NCBI RefSeq assembly: GCF_000714715.1
Contig: NZ_JMFO01000021.1
Location: 1-60,017 of the forward strand
Direction: 5' to 3'
From: Candidatus Magnetobacterium casense
GTDB lineage: Bacteria > Nitrospirota > Thermodesulfovibrionia > Thermodesulfovibrionales > Magnetobacteriaceae
DNA length: 60,017 nucleotides
Both the position numbers and the translations under genes were made by a program. Below are positions 34,319-43,500 of the stretch, piece by piece. The first letter of the stretch is position 1. Each line of letters begins with the position of its first letter. The notes below the pieces were generated by a model. It worked only from the letters and a program-made list of their open reading frames with translations. It was not told the DNA's origin and did no database searches.

Positions 34319-34842
34319 AAGGTGGAGCAGCTAAACTCTTGGCAGTAGTGATAGGATTAAACATATTCTTCGCCTATATAGGTCTCTACTTCCTGCCACA
34401 GTCGGAGTCACGGCCACCAAAGACCGTGAAGATTGAAAAAGGCATCGCACAAGAAGAGCTTATAAGTATCGGCGAGGAGATCATATTTAGTAAAGGTCAG
34501 TGCATGGTTTGCCATCCGATGCAGGCCGAAAGCGGTATGCGTGCCCCCGCCATAGCAACCATTGGGGCTGATATGGTTAAAAACGCAAAAGAAAAAAATA
34601 TGACACCGGAGGTCTACGCCTTTGAGGGACTCGTCAACCCCGATGAAACTATTGCAAAGGGATTTGAAAAGATGATGCCGGCCATTCACAAACCACCCAC
34701 GTCACTCAACGAGGGTGAGTTAATAGCCGTAGCGGCATTTCTACAGAGCAAGGGGTCAAAGGTGACCATCTCCTACAATCCCGAGTCCATAGCGACCCTG
34801 CAAGAGCAGATCGCCAAAGAAGCCAAGAAAGGAGGTAGTTAA
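34315..34842 (+). CDS. Membrane-anchored monoheme cytochrome c
   Basis: A 175-residue protein with one N-terminal helix (LLAVVIGLNIFFAYIGLYFLP, about 8-28) and one heme site CMVCH at about residues 62-66 (SKGQCMVCHPM); a Met ligand may come from KMMPAIHKPP. It is likely a subunit of the bd-like complex: the start overlaps the oxidase stop (ATGA) and the following gene begins five bases after its stop. The C-terminus is a Lys/Glu-rich helix. Confidence 0.85.
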   Translation: MKGGAAKLLAVVIGLNIFFAYIGLYFLPQSESRPPKTVKIEKGIAQEELISIGEEIIFSKGQCMVCHPMQAESGMRAPAIATIGADMVKNAKEKNMTPEVYAFEGLVNPDETIAKGFEKMMPAIHKPPTSLNEGELIAVAAFLQSKGSKVTISYNPESIATLQEQIAKEAKKGGS

Positions 34843-34847
34843 TAATT

Positions 34848-35645
34848 ATGCTTAAGATATATCCCGTTATAGCTGCCGTTGGGCTTTTGATCTCTATTGT
34901 GGCGGTCATGAGAAAGTCGCCGTTTTTTAACTTTATAGGAATCCTGACCTGCATCTACGGTGCGTTAAAGGGTGCGGCGCTCTTTATACCTCCGTTTCCT
35001 GGACAGGTCATCACCATGTACATGGCGATGTCGGTTTTTTCCTTGCTGATCTACTTCTCCATACAGGAGGAGGCCTTCCAGGCATTTCTGGAACCCATCA
35101 AAGCGATACTCGGCGACGAGGACAAGAAAATCCTCAGAATCCTGATAGTGTTTCTTGCACTGCCTTTGTTTGTCGGGTTTCTAACCTACACAAAGGTCAA
35201 ACCTGTGTACGAACCACCGGTTTCGGCCAGGATCGTGCATCCTGAACCAGCCTCGCAGATAGACTTCAAAGGCAAGACCATAAACATCATCGGTCTTGAA
35301 AACCCCCTCAGAAAGGACACCGCAAACACGGTAAAAAATATCGAGGACGGCAAGAAGATTTACTATCAGAACTGTTTCTTCTGTCACGGCGATGACCTCG
35401 ATGGCAAGGGGCATTTGGCACAGGGCTACAACCCGTTACCGTTGCCTTTCAGGGGCGGTGACACTATTGCGCAGTTGCCCGAGTCCTTCGTGTTCTGGAG
35501 AGTGGCCAAGGGTTGGCGTGCGCTTCCGGCCGGATCGGGTCCGTGGAACTCCTCGATGCCTGTGTTTGAGGACTTCCTGACCGAAGACGATATCTGGAAG
35601 GTCATAATGTTCATCTACGAAGCCACCGGTAATAAGCCGAGGTAA
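34848..35645 (+). CDS. Membrane protein with C-terminal cytochrome c domain
   Basis: A 265-residue protein: three N-terminal helices (YPVIAAVGLLISIVAVM, FFNFIGILTCIYGALKGAALF, VITMYMAMSVFSLLIYFS), a fourth near residue 110 (ILIVFLALPLFVGFL), then a periplasmic cytochrome c domain with CFFCHGDDLDGKGH and SSMPVFEDFLTEDDIWKVI. The distal Met is probably in NSSMPVF. It may take the place of the missing second oxidase subunit as a membrane-bound electron entry. Tight spacing to neighbours. Confidence 0.82.
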   Translation: MLKIYPVIAAVGLLISIVAVMRKSPFFNFIGILTCIYGALKGAALFIPPFPGQVITMYMAMSVFSLLIYFSIQEEAFQAFLEPIKAILGDEDKKILRILIVFLALPLFVGFLTYTKVKPVYEPPVSARIVHPEPASQIDFKGKTINIIGLENPLRKDTANTVKNIEDGKKIYYQNCFFCHGDDLDGKGHLAQGYNPLPLPFRGGDTIAQLPESFVFWRVAKGWRALPAGSGPWNSSMPVFEDFLTEDDIWKVIMFIYEATGNKPR

Positions 35646-35663
35646 GGGGAGGCCAAATTAAAT

Positions 35664-37160
35664 ATGAAAACAATTGCAGCAATAATATTGGTAATTGTAT
35701 CGTTGATGTTTCCTGTCAGCGGCTACAGCGAAGACGCACTCAAGACAGAGGCAAAGAAACCCGTGGACGCCTCTGCCGGAAAGAGTATCTATGACGCATG
35801 GTGCGCCCAGTGTCACGGCTATAAGGGCGACGCCGATGCCTACACCAAGGACGTAACATTACCATTGCCGAGGGATTTTGCCTTTGGCGTGTACAAGTTT
35901 CGTTCCTCGGCCCCGGGTGAACCACCAACCGATGCCGACCTCACACGCATTATCAGGAAGGGCAACCCGGGGACGTCAATGCCCCCGTGGGAGCGCTTTA
36001 CCGACGACGAGGTCAAGGCCATCGTTGCGCATGTAAAGACGTTTGCCCCTGATGTGTTCTCCAGTGAGGCAAAGTCCATAAAGCTCGACAATCCTCCAAA
36101 ATCGACGCCTGAGTCTATCGCAAAGGGCAAGGAGCTCTTTAACAAGGCCAAGTGCGTGGAGTGTCACGGCAAAGAGGGCCGCGGCAATGGCGAAAAGGGT
36201 TGGCAGGCCGATTTTAAGACCGACTGGGGTTATCGGGTCGCACCCGCAAATTATACACACGCCTGGGAGCTTAGAAACGGCTCCGACCTGGTTGATATCT
36301 ACAGGACGATCTCGGCCGGTCTGGCGGGGACGCCTATGACATCGTACCTGGACTCACTCAAGGACGATGAGCGGTGGTCGCTTGCACACTTCATCAAGTC
36401 TCTGCAGGTGACGAGGAAACTCGGCCTGGCACTAAAGGTCAAGCTGGTGAAGTCCCTGCCAGCCGGCGCTGATGATCCCGTCTGGAAAGAGGTTGAGTAT
36501 ATGGACCTGCCAATGGGCGGACAGTTGATGTTTGAACCGCGCCATTTCACCCCGACAATCACCAATACAAGGGTCAGGGGTGTATACACATCCACCGAAA
36601 TAGCGATAATGCTCGAGTGGACCGACAAGCAGCCCTCCAAGGGGGCAGACAACGTCCCATCCGATACCGCCCACATACAGTTCCCGACCAAGATGGAGGA
36701 GGGTGCCGAAAGGCCATACTTCTACCTGGGAAGCAGGAAGGCCACGGTCAATCTCTGGCAGTGGAAGGCCTCCGAGGACAACAAGGTCGCTTCTCTGACC
36801 GGCAAGGGCTATGATATGGCACCGGAGCCCAAGGAAAAGCAGAATGTGACTGCCGTGGGAACGTACACGGATGGTCTGTACCGGGTCATTTTCAAGCGTG
36901 CGCTCAACACCGGTGTTGCAGATGACTCCGCATTTGCTGTTGGGAAGTTCATCCCGTTTGCGGTGCAGTTGTTTGACGGCAACAACGGCGAGGATGCCAA
37001 CAAGGCCGCTATATCGGCGTGGTACTTCCTGATGACGGAACCGCCAACACCGCTAAAGGTCTACGTAATGCCGCCCATTGTAACGGTACTCGTATTCGCA
37101 GTCGGCCTGATTATGCACAACAACATGAAGACTCAACGCAAGAACAAGAAGAAGAAATAA
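35664..37160 (+). CDS. Diheme cytochrome c fused to an ethylbenzene-dehydrogenase-type heme b domain (NxrC-like)
   Basis: A 498-residue exported protein: signal peptide (IAAIILVIVSLMFPVSGYS), two heme c modules (CAQCHGYKGD, CVECHGKEGRGNG) closely related to the nos cytochrome c at 10795, then an EB_dh-type domain (about 260-460) as in the gamma subunits of DMSO-reductase family enzymes such as NxrC, and a C-terminal anchor helix (PPIVTVLVFAVGLIMH) with a Lys/Arg tail. In that family the domain binds a heme b with Met/Lys ligands. It likely wires electrons between periplasmic donors and the CydA-like subunit. Ends the operon; a GC-rich repeat begins one base after the stop. Confidence 0.85.
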   Translation: MKTIAAIILVIVSLMFPVSGYSEDALKTEAKKPVDASAGKSIYDAWCAQCHGYKGDADAYTKDVTLPLPRDFAFGVYKFRSSAPGEPPTDADLTRIIRKGNPGTSMPPWERFTDDEVKAIVAHVKTFAPDVFSSEAKSIKLDNPPKSTPESIAKGKELFNKAKCVECHGKEGRGNGEKGWQADFKTDWGYRVAPANYTHAWELRNGSDLVDIYRTISAGLAGTPMTSYLDSLKDDERWSLAHFIKSLQVTRKLGLALKVKLVKSLPAGADDPVWKEVEYMDLPMGGQLMFEPRHFTPTITNTRVRGVYTSTEIAIMLEWTDKQPSKGADNVPSDTAHIQFPTKMEEGAERPYFYLGSRKATVNLWQWKASEDNKVASLTGKGYDMAPEPKEKQNVTAVGTYTDGLYRVIFKRALNTGVADDSAFAVGKFIPFAVQLFDGNNGEDANKAAISAWYFLMTEPPTPLKVYVMPPIVTVLVFAVGLIMHNNMKTQRKNKKKK

Positions 37161-37161
37161 G

Positions 37162-37255
37162 AAAAAAGGGAGGCGGCTCCGCCCCTCCCTCAGACCCACC
37201 CCGCAAGGGGACCAGTCCCCCTTTTATGCCGGGGGTCGCTGACCCCTTGACCCCT
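37162..37255 (-). repeat. Interspersed GC-rich repeat with extra hairpin (reverse)
   Basis: aaaaaagggaggcggctccg, cccctccctcagacccacc, ccgcaaggggaccagtccccc, then an additional gccgggggtcgctgacccc before the final ttgacccc. Immediately downstream of the cytochrome operon. Short ORFs across it are only repeat translation. Confidence 0.8.
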
Positions 37256-37314
37256 TCCTCTGAATCGTTTAGCGCTAGATTGTAGGCGTGCTCGCTAAAT
37301 TTCAACTAAAAAAA

Positions 37315-37354
37315 TTGACAGAATTTGTGTCGTTGTGACATACTTTGTGTATGT
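37315..37354 (+). promoter_or_regulatory. Toxin-antitoxin promoter with dyad operator
   Basis: TTGACA (37315-37320), 18-base spacer, CATACT (37339-37344). The dyad acatac-ttt-gt-gtatgt (37338-37354) overlaps the -10, the usual place for autoregulation by a toxin-antitoxin complex. Confidence 0.5.
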
Positions 37355-37449
37355 AGGTTTACTATAGAAAAAGCATAAGCAGTAGATATTAAGAGTGTAA
37401 TGGATAATATGATGGATAATTTTAAAATCTAATAAGGACAAGAGATATA

Positions 37450-37743
37450 ATGACTACGTTAGACGAAATCAAGAGGGTTATAAATAAGCACAGGGATGAA
37501 TTAAGGGTCGAGCATAAGATTAAGGAGATAGCGGTCTTTGGTTCATACGCCAGACACGAGCAGAAGAAAAAAAGCGACGTAGACTTATTAGCGGAGTTTG
37601 AGGAGTCTATCAGCCTGCTTGACCTTGTTGGAGCAGAACAATACCTGACGAAACTTCTTAGAACAAGGGTTGATCTAATTCCTGTAAATTCAGTGCGTCC
37701 CGAGCTTAAAGACACTATCTTTAGAGAGGCAATTCCTCTATGA
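37450..37743 (+). CDS. mntA: MntA-type nucleotidyltransferase antitoxin
   Basis: A 97-residue minimal nucleotidyltransferase. The active-site signature GSYARHEQKKKSDVDLLAEF (G-S then D-V-D, residues ~37-54) is complete, with a later Asp in RVDLIPV. In HepT/MntA pairs it adds AMP to the toxin and silences it. It overlaps hepT by four bases (ATGA). The region is AT-richer than the cytochrome operon upstream, in keeping with mobility. Confidence 0.88.
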   Translation: MTTLDEIKRVINKHRDELRVEHKIKEIAVFGSYARHEQKKKSDVDLLAEFEESISLLDLVGAEQYLTKLLRTRVDLIPVNSVRPELKDTIFREAIPL

Positions 37744-38099
37744 ACCGTGATATAACCCTCTACATTAAGGACATCATTGAAAACATGGACAAGGCGGAAG
37801 AATTTGTTGGCAATTTATCGTATGAGGATTTTTTACTTGACTCAAAAACACATTATTCCGTTGTCAGGTGTGTTGAGATTATTGGTGAGGCATCAAAGAA
37901 TGTCCCTGGTAGCATAAGGTCTAAACATTCAAATATACCGTGGAAAAAAATGGCCGGTATGAGAGATAAGATGAGTCACTTTTATTTCGGGATAGAATTA
38001 GAGGTAGTTTGGAATGTGGTCAAAGAATACATTCCAAGGGCTAGGCCTTTGTTGAAAAAGGTATATGAGGAAATGAAGCTTCAGGACACTGAAAAGTAA
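37740..38099 (+). CDS. hepT: HepT-type (HEPN/DUF86) ribonuclease toxin
   Basis: A 119-residue helical HEPN protein: HYSVVRCVEIIGEASKNVP, IPWKKMAGMRDKMSHFYFG. The RNase motif R-x4-H-x-Y is present as RDKMSHFY (about residues 78-85). Family members cleave RNA and are neutralised by AMPylation of the Tyr by MntA. Followed 25 bases later by an unrelated phosphoesterase. Confidence 0.88.
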   Translation: MNRDITLYIKDIIENMDKAEEFVGNLSYEDFLLDSKTHYSVVRCVEIIGEASKNVPGSIRSKHSNIPWKKMAGMRDKMSHFYFGIELEVVWNVVKEYIPRARPLLKKVYEEMKLQDTEK

Positions 38100-38124
38100 T
38101 CTTTATGGAGCGCTACCTGTTTTT

Positions 38125-39042
38125 ATGACACGCAGGAAATTTCTCATTAACGGCCTGAGGGCTGGTGTAGTGTTGTTGGGGACGAAGGGGGTCTACAATA
38201 CCTCGCGATACAATATAGAGCTTCGACGGATAACGTTAGTAGTTGCGGACTTGCCGCCTTCTTTTGATGGGTTTAAGATAGCCTTGCTGAGTGACTTTCA
38301 TAGTTCTGCGATAGTTAGCGAGGGGCTTATATCGAGGTCAGCCGACATGTGTATGGCCGAGGCCCCTGATGTCATAGCCCTCACGGGGGACTTCATCACG
38401 GGGACAAACGAGGTTGGGGGTAGCGGCAATGCCGGCATGGAAAAAGGCGCCAGGGAATACGTCCAACGATGCGTCAATGCCCTGTCAACGCTCAAGGCAC
38501 CGGTAGGAATTTACGGTGTCCTGGGCAATCACGACTTCTGGAGCGGACAGGAGGCCGTTGACTCCATATGCAGGTTGTTTACCGACAGGATTGGGGTGGT
38601 CTGGCTCAGGAACAAAAGCGTAAGGATTAAACGCCCCACTCAACCCGTTAACAGCAGAGAACAAACCGATCCATCTATCTATATCCTTGGTGTCGATGAC
38701 CACTGGGAAAGTAGCTGCTCCCTGACCAATGCCTGTAAGGGCATAGACATCCAAGCGGTGAAGATACTGTTAAGCCACAACCCCGATATCAATATCGATA
38801 TAGAATCATCAAAAAAGAAGATAGACGTTGTGTTATCGGGCCATACGCACGGCGGACAGATAGTCTTTCCCTTTATCGGCGCTCCGTTTCTGCCATCGAC
38901 GTCGGGGCAGAAGTACATAAGTGGTGTCGTCAGAGACGGTGCCCGTCAGACTTACATCACAACCGGGGTGGGTAACAACATGGTACCAATGCGCTACAAT
39001 TGTCCGCCCGAGGTTGCCCTTATAACACTGAGGTCATCATAA
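38125..39042 (+). CDS. Tat-exported metallophosphoesterase (YkuE/YaeI-like)
   Basis: A 305-residue calcineurin-like phosphoesterase: Tat-type N-terminus (TRRKFLINGLRAGVVLLG), metal motifs LLSDFHS, ALTGDF, GNHDFW, LLSHNPD and SGHTHGGQ. Members near YkuE act on membrane lipids or UDP-sugar lipids, consistent with a membrane location. It converges with and overlaps by six bases the acyltransferase gene on the other strand. No clear promoter separates it from hepT. Confidence 0.9.
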   Translation: MTRRKFLINGLRAGVVLLGTKGVYNTSRYNIELRRITLVVADLPPSFDGFKIALLSDFHSSAIVSEGLISRSADMCMAEAPDVIALTGDFITGTNEVGGSGNAGMEKGAREYVQRCVNALSTLKAPVGIYGVLGNHDFWSGQEAVDSICRLFTDRIGVVWLRNKSVRIKRPTQPVNSREQTDPSIYILGVDDHWESSCSLTNACKGIDIQAVKILLSHNPDINIDIESSKKKIDVVLSGHTHGGQIVFPFIGAPFLPSTSGQKYISGVVRDGARQTYITTGVGNNMVPMRYNCPPEVALITLRSS

Positions 39043-39936
39043 TCTGTCAAGGAAGTGCATAAGCCCCGGATAACGTCTGACGTAGGTCTCAAGTCTTTGG
39101 ACGAACAATGCGGTCAGCTCGACTGCGGAGAGTTCCTGTTGTGATTTTGGGTTCAGGGGTGGTTCAATGGTTATCCTGTATCTGTTGTTTTCAGCGGGCG
39201 TGATAAAGACCGGCATGAAGGCAGCGGAGGTCTTTTGGGCCAGGGTTGCCGGACCAAGGGGGAAGGCAGTGGGCCGTCCCAGGAACGTAAACGACTCGTA
39301 TTTCCCCAGACGTTGTTGTGTGCCGGTGCCATCGCCGGTTGTCATGATGCAGCCGTTGTGGGCAAGCCACACAAAGACGGGCCGCAGAAACGAGTCTGCC
39401 CGCAGTATCTCTGCCGGTATCTTTGCCTCATAGCGCAATCTCAACCTGTAGGCAACGTTTCTACCGATCCAGCTCAGGCCGTCATCGGAGGGCAGTCCCA
39501 GTTGTTTTATCCTGAACCCGCACCGGGCAAGCACCACCAACGGCATATGAACCGGCCCAAAGTGCCCATGCACCAGGACAACCCCTTTGCCACGCCCAAG
39601 GGCGTCCTCCAGGTGCTCAACCCCCTCAAGTTCAACATAGCGGCGTATCTGACTGCTGTCAAACTTCGGCACGATGAAGATAAACAGACGGTCAACGTAG
39701 TGATTTCTGAAGTACTCCCTCACTACCAGGTGTTTGTTGCAAGCGTCCAGGCCCGCATCCGAAAGATTTGCAAGCAGCCGTTGCCTCTTGCCCCGTGAAA
39801 GGACGTAGTGCATATCCCCCATAGCCCTGAAGAGCATCAACCCTGCCCCCACAGGTAATATCTGTACCACCCACCGCACCGGATACCACACTATCAACCG
39901 CAGAAGGTCGCGCACTACCCCCTCACTTACTACCAT
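39037..39936 (-). CDS. LpxL/HtrB-type lysophospholipid acyltransferase
   Basis: A 299-residue lipid A-biosynthesis acyltransferase family member with an N-terminal membrane segment. The catalytic H-x4-[DE] motif region is VLVHGHFGPVHMPLVV: the conserved HFG is kept but the acidic residue that normally follows (HFGNWE) is His, so activity is uncertain. Other family features: EGVEHLEDALGRGKG, a basic GDGTGTQQ block and FPLGPATLAQKTSAAFMPVF. It would act at the inner membrane on lipid A or another lipid. A GC-rich repeat lies upstream. Confidence 0.78.
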   Translation of the reverse strand: MVVSEGVVRDLLRLIVWYPVRWVVQILPVGAGLMLFRAMGDMHYVLSRGKRQRLLANLSDAGLDACNKHLVVREYFRNHYVDRLFIFIVPKFDSSQIRRYVELEGVEHLEDALGRGKGVVLVHGHFGPVHMPLVVLARCGFRIKQLGLPSDDGLSWIGRNVAYRLRLRYEAKIPAEILRADSFLRPVFVWLAHNGCIMTTGDGTGTQQRLGKYESFTFLGRPTAFPLGPATLAQKTSAAFMPVFITPAENNRYRITIEPPLNPKSQQELSAVELTALFVQRLETYVRRYPGLMHFLDRL

Positions 39937-39979
39937 TTACATGTAAGCAGAAGAGTATAAGTATCTATAACAACAGAAG

Positions 39980-40048
39980 AAAAAAAGGAGGGCGACTCCG
40001 CCCCCTCCTCAGACCTCCCCCGCAAGGGGACCAGTCCCCTTGACCCCA
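39980..40048 (-). repeat. Interspersed GC-rich repeat (reverse, short variant)
   Basis: aaaaaaaggagggcgactccg, ccccctcctcagacctccccc, gcaaggggaccagtcccctt, gacccc. Lies between two minus-strand genes. Confidence 0.85.
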
Positions 40049-40113
40049 TAAAAAATGCCATGTCTTGTGTATTTAATCCAATCGAAACCTGCTATACGTC
40101 AAAGAAAAAAGGG

Positions 40114-40455
40114 CTATCCCTTTGTTGACTTGTCTGAGTGGGACAGTCCAAAGATAAACACTACCCCTGCCAGGACAACTATCATTATCAGCCACAGGGG
40201 CCAGAACCAGGCATAGGAGTTCGAACTCCTGTTGTACATCATCCTGTGTCGCCAAGTGACTTTTTCCCAGCCGCCAATGCCCATTTCGCTTCTTATGTTA
40301 TAGTCCTGTTTCGTTTCGTAAATGAGGTAGTACAAAAAGGACGCTGCCAGGGCCGTTGGAAATCCAATGCGTTCCTCCGTTGCCATAAACACCAGCGATA
40401 CCAATGAATAGGCCGCTATGTAGAAGAAGTTACTATGTATAAACTGATCTTCCAT
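40114..40455 (-). CDS. Small membrane protein of unknown function
   Basis: A 113-residue protein with hydrophobic segments at about 10-24, 33-46 and 80-102 (YAWFWPLWLIMIVVLAGVVFIFG) and a charged loop (TKQDYNIRSEMGIGGWEKVTW). No family recognised. It starts 50 bases upstream of nothing on its strand; the large GGDEF/EAL gene lies behind it on the same strand with a 52-base gap, so it may be the operon's second gene. Confidence 0.6.
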   Translation of the reverse strand: MEDQFIHSNFFYIAAYSLVSLVFMATEERIGFPTALAASFLYYLIYETKQDYNIRSEMGIGGWEKVTWRHRMMYNRSSNSYAWFWPLWLIMIVVLAGVVFIFGLSHSDKSTKG

Positions 40456-40507
40456 GCTGTATTAACCATAGCACATTTGCAGGGTCGAGTGCAATGGCAA
40501 TGTTTTA

Positions 40508-43500
40508 TTATACGACAAAAGCGTCTTCTTGCTTCAGATTTGGAGAGGGTTTACCGATCAGGTAGCCTTGTGCATAATCGACGCCATAATCTCTGAGCAG
40601 ATTCATTGTCTCCATGTCCTCGACAAACTCGGCAACGGTCATAATGCCCATCCCGCCAGCCATGTCCCTGATGGCCTTTACGATATGGCGGTTTTCGTCG
40701 CTATTTAGCAGATTCTTGACGAATGAGCCATCTATCTTGATATAATCCACCTCCATGTCCTTGAGGTACTTAAAGGACGTAAAGCCCACGCCAAAGTCAT
40801 CAAGCGATATCCGACACCCCAGTTCCTTCAACGCCCTGATAGACCTGATGGCCTTGGCAAGGTCGCTGATGGCGGCCGTTTCGGTTATCTCAAAGATCAA
40901 TCGTGTTGGGTCAATGCTGAGGTCATCAATCTGGGTCTTTATAAACTGCAATAGTTGTTCATCGCCCAGGTCCTTGCCCGACAGATTCATGCCAAAGGAC
41001 AGGTGAGGCCTTGCCCGGGCAACCTGCGACTGGACGGTGAGAGTCTTTTGTATAATCATCCTGTCAATGGAGCTGATAAATCCATACTTTTCCGCCGTAT
41101 ATAGGAATGACGGTGGATACAGCACTTTTCTCTCATCCACCTGCATCCTTGCAAGGGCCTCATAGTGCGATATCGTGTTTGTTCTGAGGTCGAGTATGGG
41201 CTGAAACCAGGGGACAAAGCGGTTGTTTTCAAGCGCCCACTTGATCTGTTCCCGCTCCTTGAGACGTACCTGGATATCTTCGAGGTATCGGTCTTCATTG
41301 CTGTAGAGGTGACATCGGTTTTGGCCAAGCTCCTTTGCACGGTATATGGCGGCATCGCCACGTGTAATCAGCTCCCTGGTGGATGTCCCATGCTCAGGGT
41401 AGATGACGATCCCGATGCTGGCCGAGGTGCGTATCATGAACTCGGAAAAACGCATTGCCTCTACCTGTTTACGTATACCCTCTGCCTGCTCAACCGCCGC
41501 CTCAGCACCAATATAGGGGATAAAGACGCCAAACTCATCACCTCCGATGCGACCAACCATGACCTTGTTGACGGCCTGACTGTCAAGGCCATAATCAACA
41601 CCTTCGTCGCCGCTGACCGTGCGCCTGAGCATATCGGCAATGCTCTCCAGGAACTCGTCCCCAACGATGTAACCATAGGTGTCGTTGATGAGTTTAAAGG
41701 CATCCAGGTTGACCAATAGCAGGGCGCCCACTGCCCCGCTGCCACTCTGTCCGACAATCCACTGATCCAGCAGGGCCATAAACCTGTTGCGGTTGAGCAG
41801 ACGCGTTGTCCTGTCATAGTAGGAGATGTACTCGATGGTCTGTTTTGATTTCATCTTGTCCGTGATGTCTTCCTGGATTGCCAGATAGTTGGTGATTTCA
41901 CCGGCATCATTTTTGATCACGGAAACGAGGCCGTTGATCCAGAAGAACTCCCCGTTTTTCTTCTTGTTTTTAAAGATACCGCGCCACGTCTTTCCGGCGG
42001 AGATTGTGTTCCAAAGTCCTTCGTACTGCTCATGCGTAGTCTGCCCCGACGACAGCAGGTGTGGCGTGGTGCCTATGACCTCGGCCTTTGTGTAGCCGGT
42101 TATCTGTTCAAAGGTCTTGTTGACATACCGTATTCTGGCGTCCTTATCGGTGATGTATATAATGTTGATGCTCTCATCGACGACTGCATAGAGGGTCTTT
42201 ATCTCTGCCTCTGCGCTCTTAAGACGTGTTATGTCAAAATAAGAGACAACGACATCGCCCTCTTCCCTGTCCAAGGGGACTGCGTGCATGAGAAACCACA
42301 TACTTTCGTTGCACCTGTACTCAAATTCAAATCGTTGCATTTCACCGGATAGCACTGCCGCAACCCCTTTGCTGACCGGCACACTATACTGCTTGCACTG
42401 TTGCAGGGTGGCGGAGCACTTTTCGACATAATTGGCCCCCTCGGTGAGGCTCAACAGACAGGAGCTGTCTTGCTGCACTGCGTATTGCTGCCATGACCGA
42501 TTGACGTTGACAATAACGCCGTTACGGTCTAAGACGGCGACGTTTATGGCAAGGCCATCGAGTACGGCCTGTGACAGGTACTTTTGTGGCCTGTGTTCGT
42601 ATTGTTCCGGGGCGGGTGGCCGTAGAGTGTTCGCTTCCGTCTCAGTGGCGGCGTAGACCTTTACCCTGTTTCTGCCCTCATGCTTTGCCTCATACAGTGC
42701 CTTATCCGCTGAAGTAATCAGGTCCGCCATTGCGGTATCCGTTTCGGGCACTACGGAGGCGGCCCCAATGCTCACCGTGACAATGTCTGCAGCCTTGGAG
42801 TTTACGTGTGGTATGGCCAATTGCTGCACCCTTGCTCGCATGGCCTCACCGACACTGACGGCGCCATAGATGCCCGTGTCAGGCAGAAGCACTACAAACT
42901 CCTCCCCCCCGTACCGCGCAACGATGTCGGCAGGACGTTTGAGGGCCTCCTGGAGGACCTTGGCAACGACTGTGATGCACTCATCCCCGGCCATGTGACC
43001 GTAGGTGTCATTGTAACGCTTAAAGAAGTCTATGTCTATCATCAGTGCAGACAGCGGGGAAGTGTTTCTTAAGGAGCGTCTCCACTCAGCTTCCAGAATA
43101 TGTTCAAACGTCCGGCGATTGGCAATGTTTGTCAGGAAATCAATGGAACTCAACTTGTTTAGCAGCTTGTTTTTCTCCGTCAACTGCTTGTTTAACACCA
43201 CCAGTTCCTCTTCGCGGGCCTTACGGTTGTCAAACTCGTACTTCAGCTTCAGGACCGTCCTGACCCGCGTCACAAGCTCTATCTTATTGACGGGTTTGGT
43301 GACATAATCGACGGCTCCCGCATTAAAGGCTGCCTGTAAACTCGTTGCCTCCGTAATGCCCGATACCATAATGATTGGAATGTCCCTGAGATGTTCATTG
43401 GATGTTATCCGGGCACACGCATCTATGCCGTTGATTCCGGGCATCATTATATCCATAAGGATTAGCTCCACACCAGGGGGAGCATCGTAGCTATCGGCGT

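Noticed and set aside
35664..37160. Nitrite oxidoreductase gamma subunit (evidence for nitrite oxidation)
   Set aside because: The EB_dh domain alone is not specific, and no NxrA/NxrB genes are in the window.
37019..37285. 88-codon plus frame containing GGGSAPPSDPPRKGTSP
   Set aside because: It overlaps the cytochrome gene in another frame and runs into the GC-rich repeat; only the repeat makes it look like the nosD linker.
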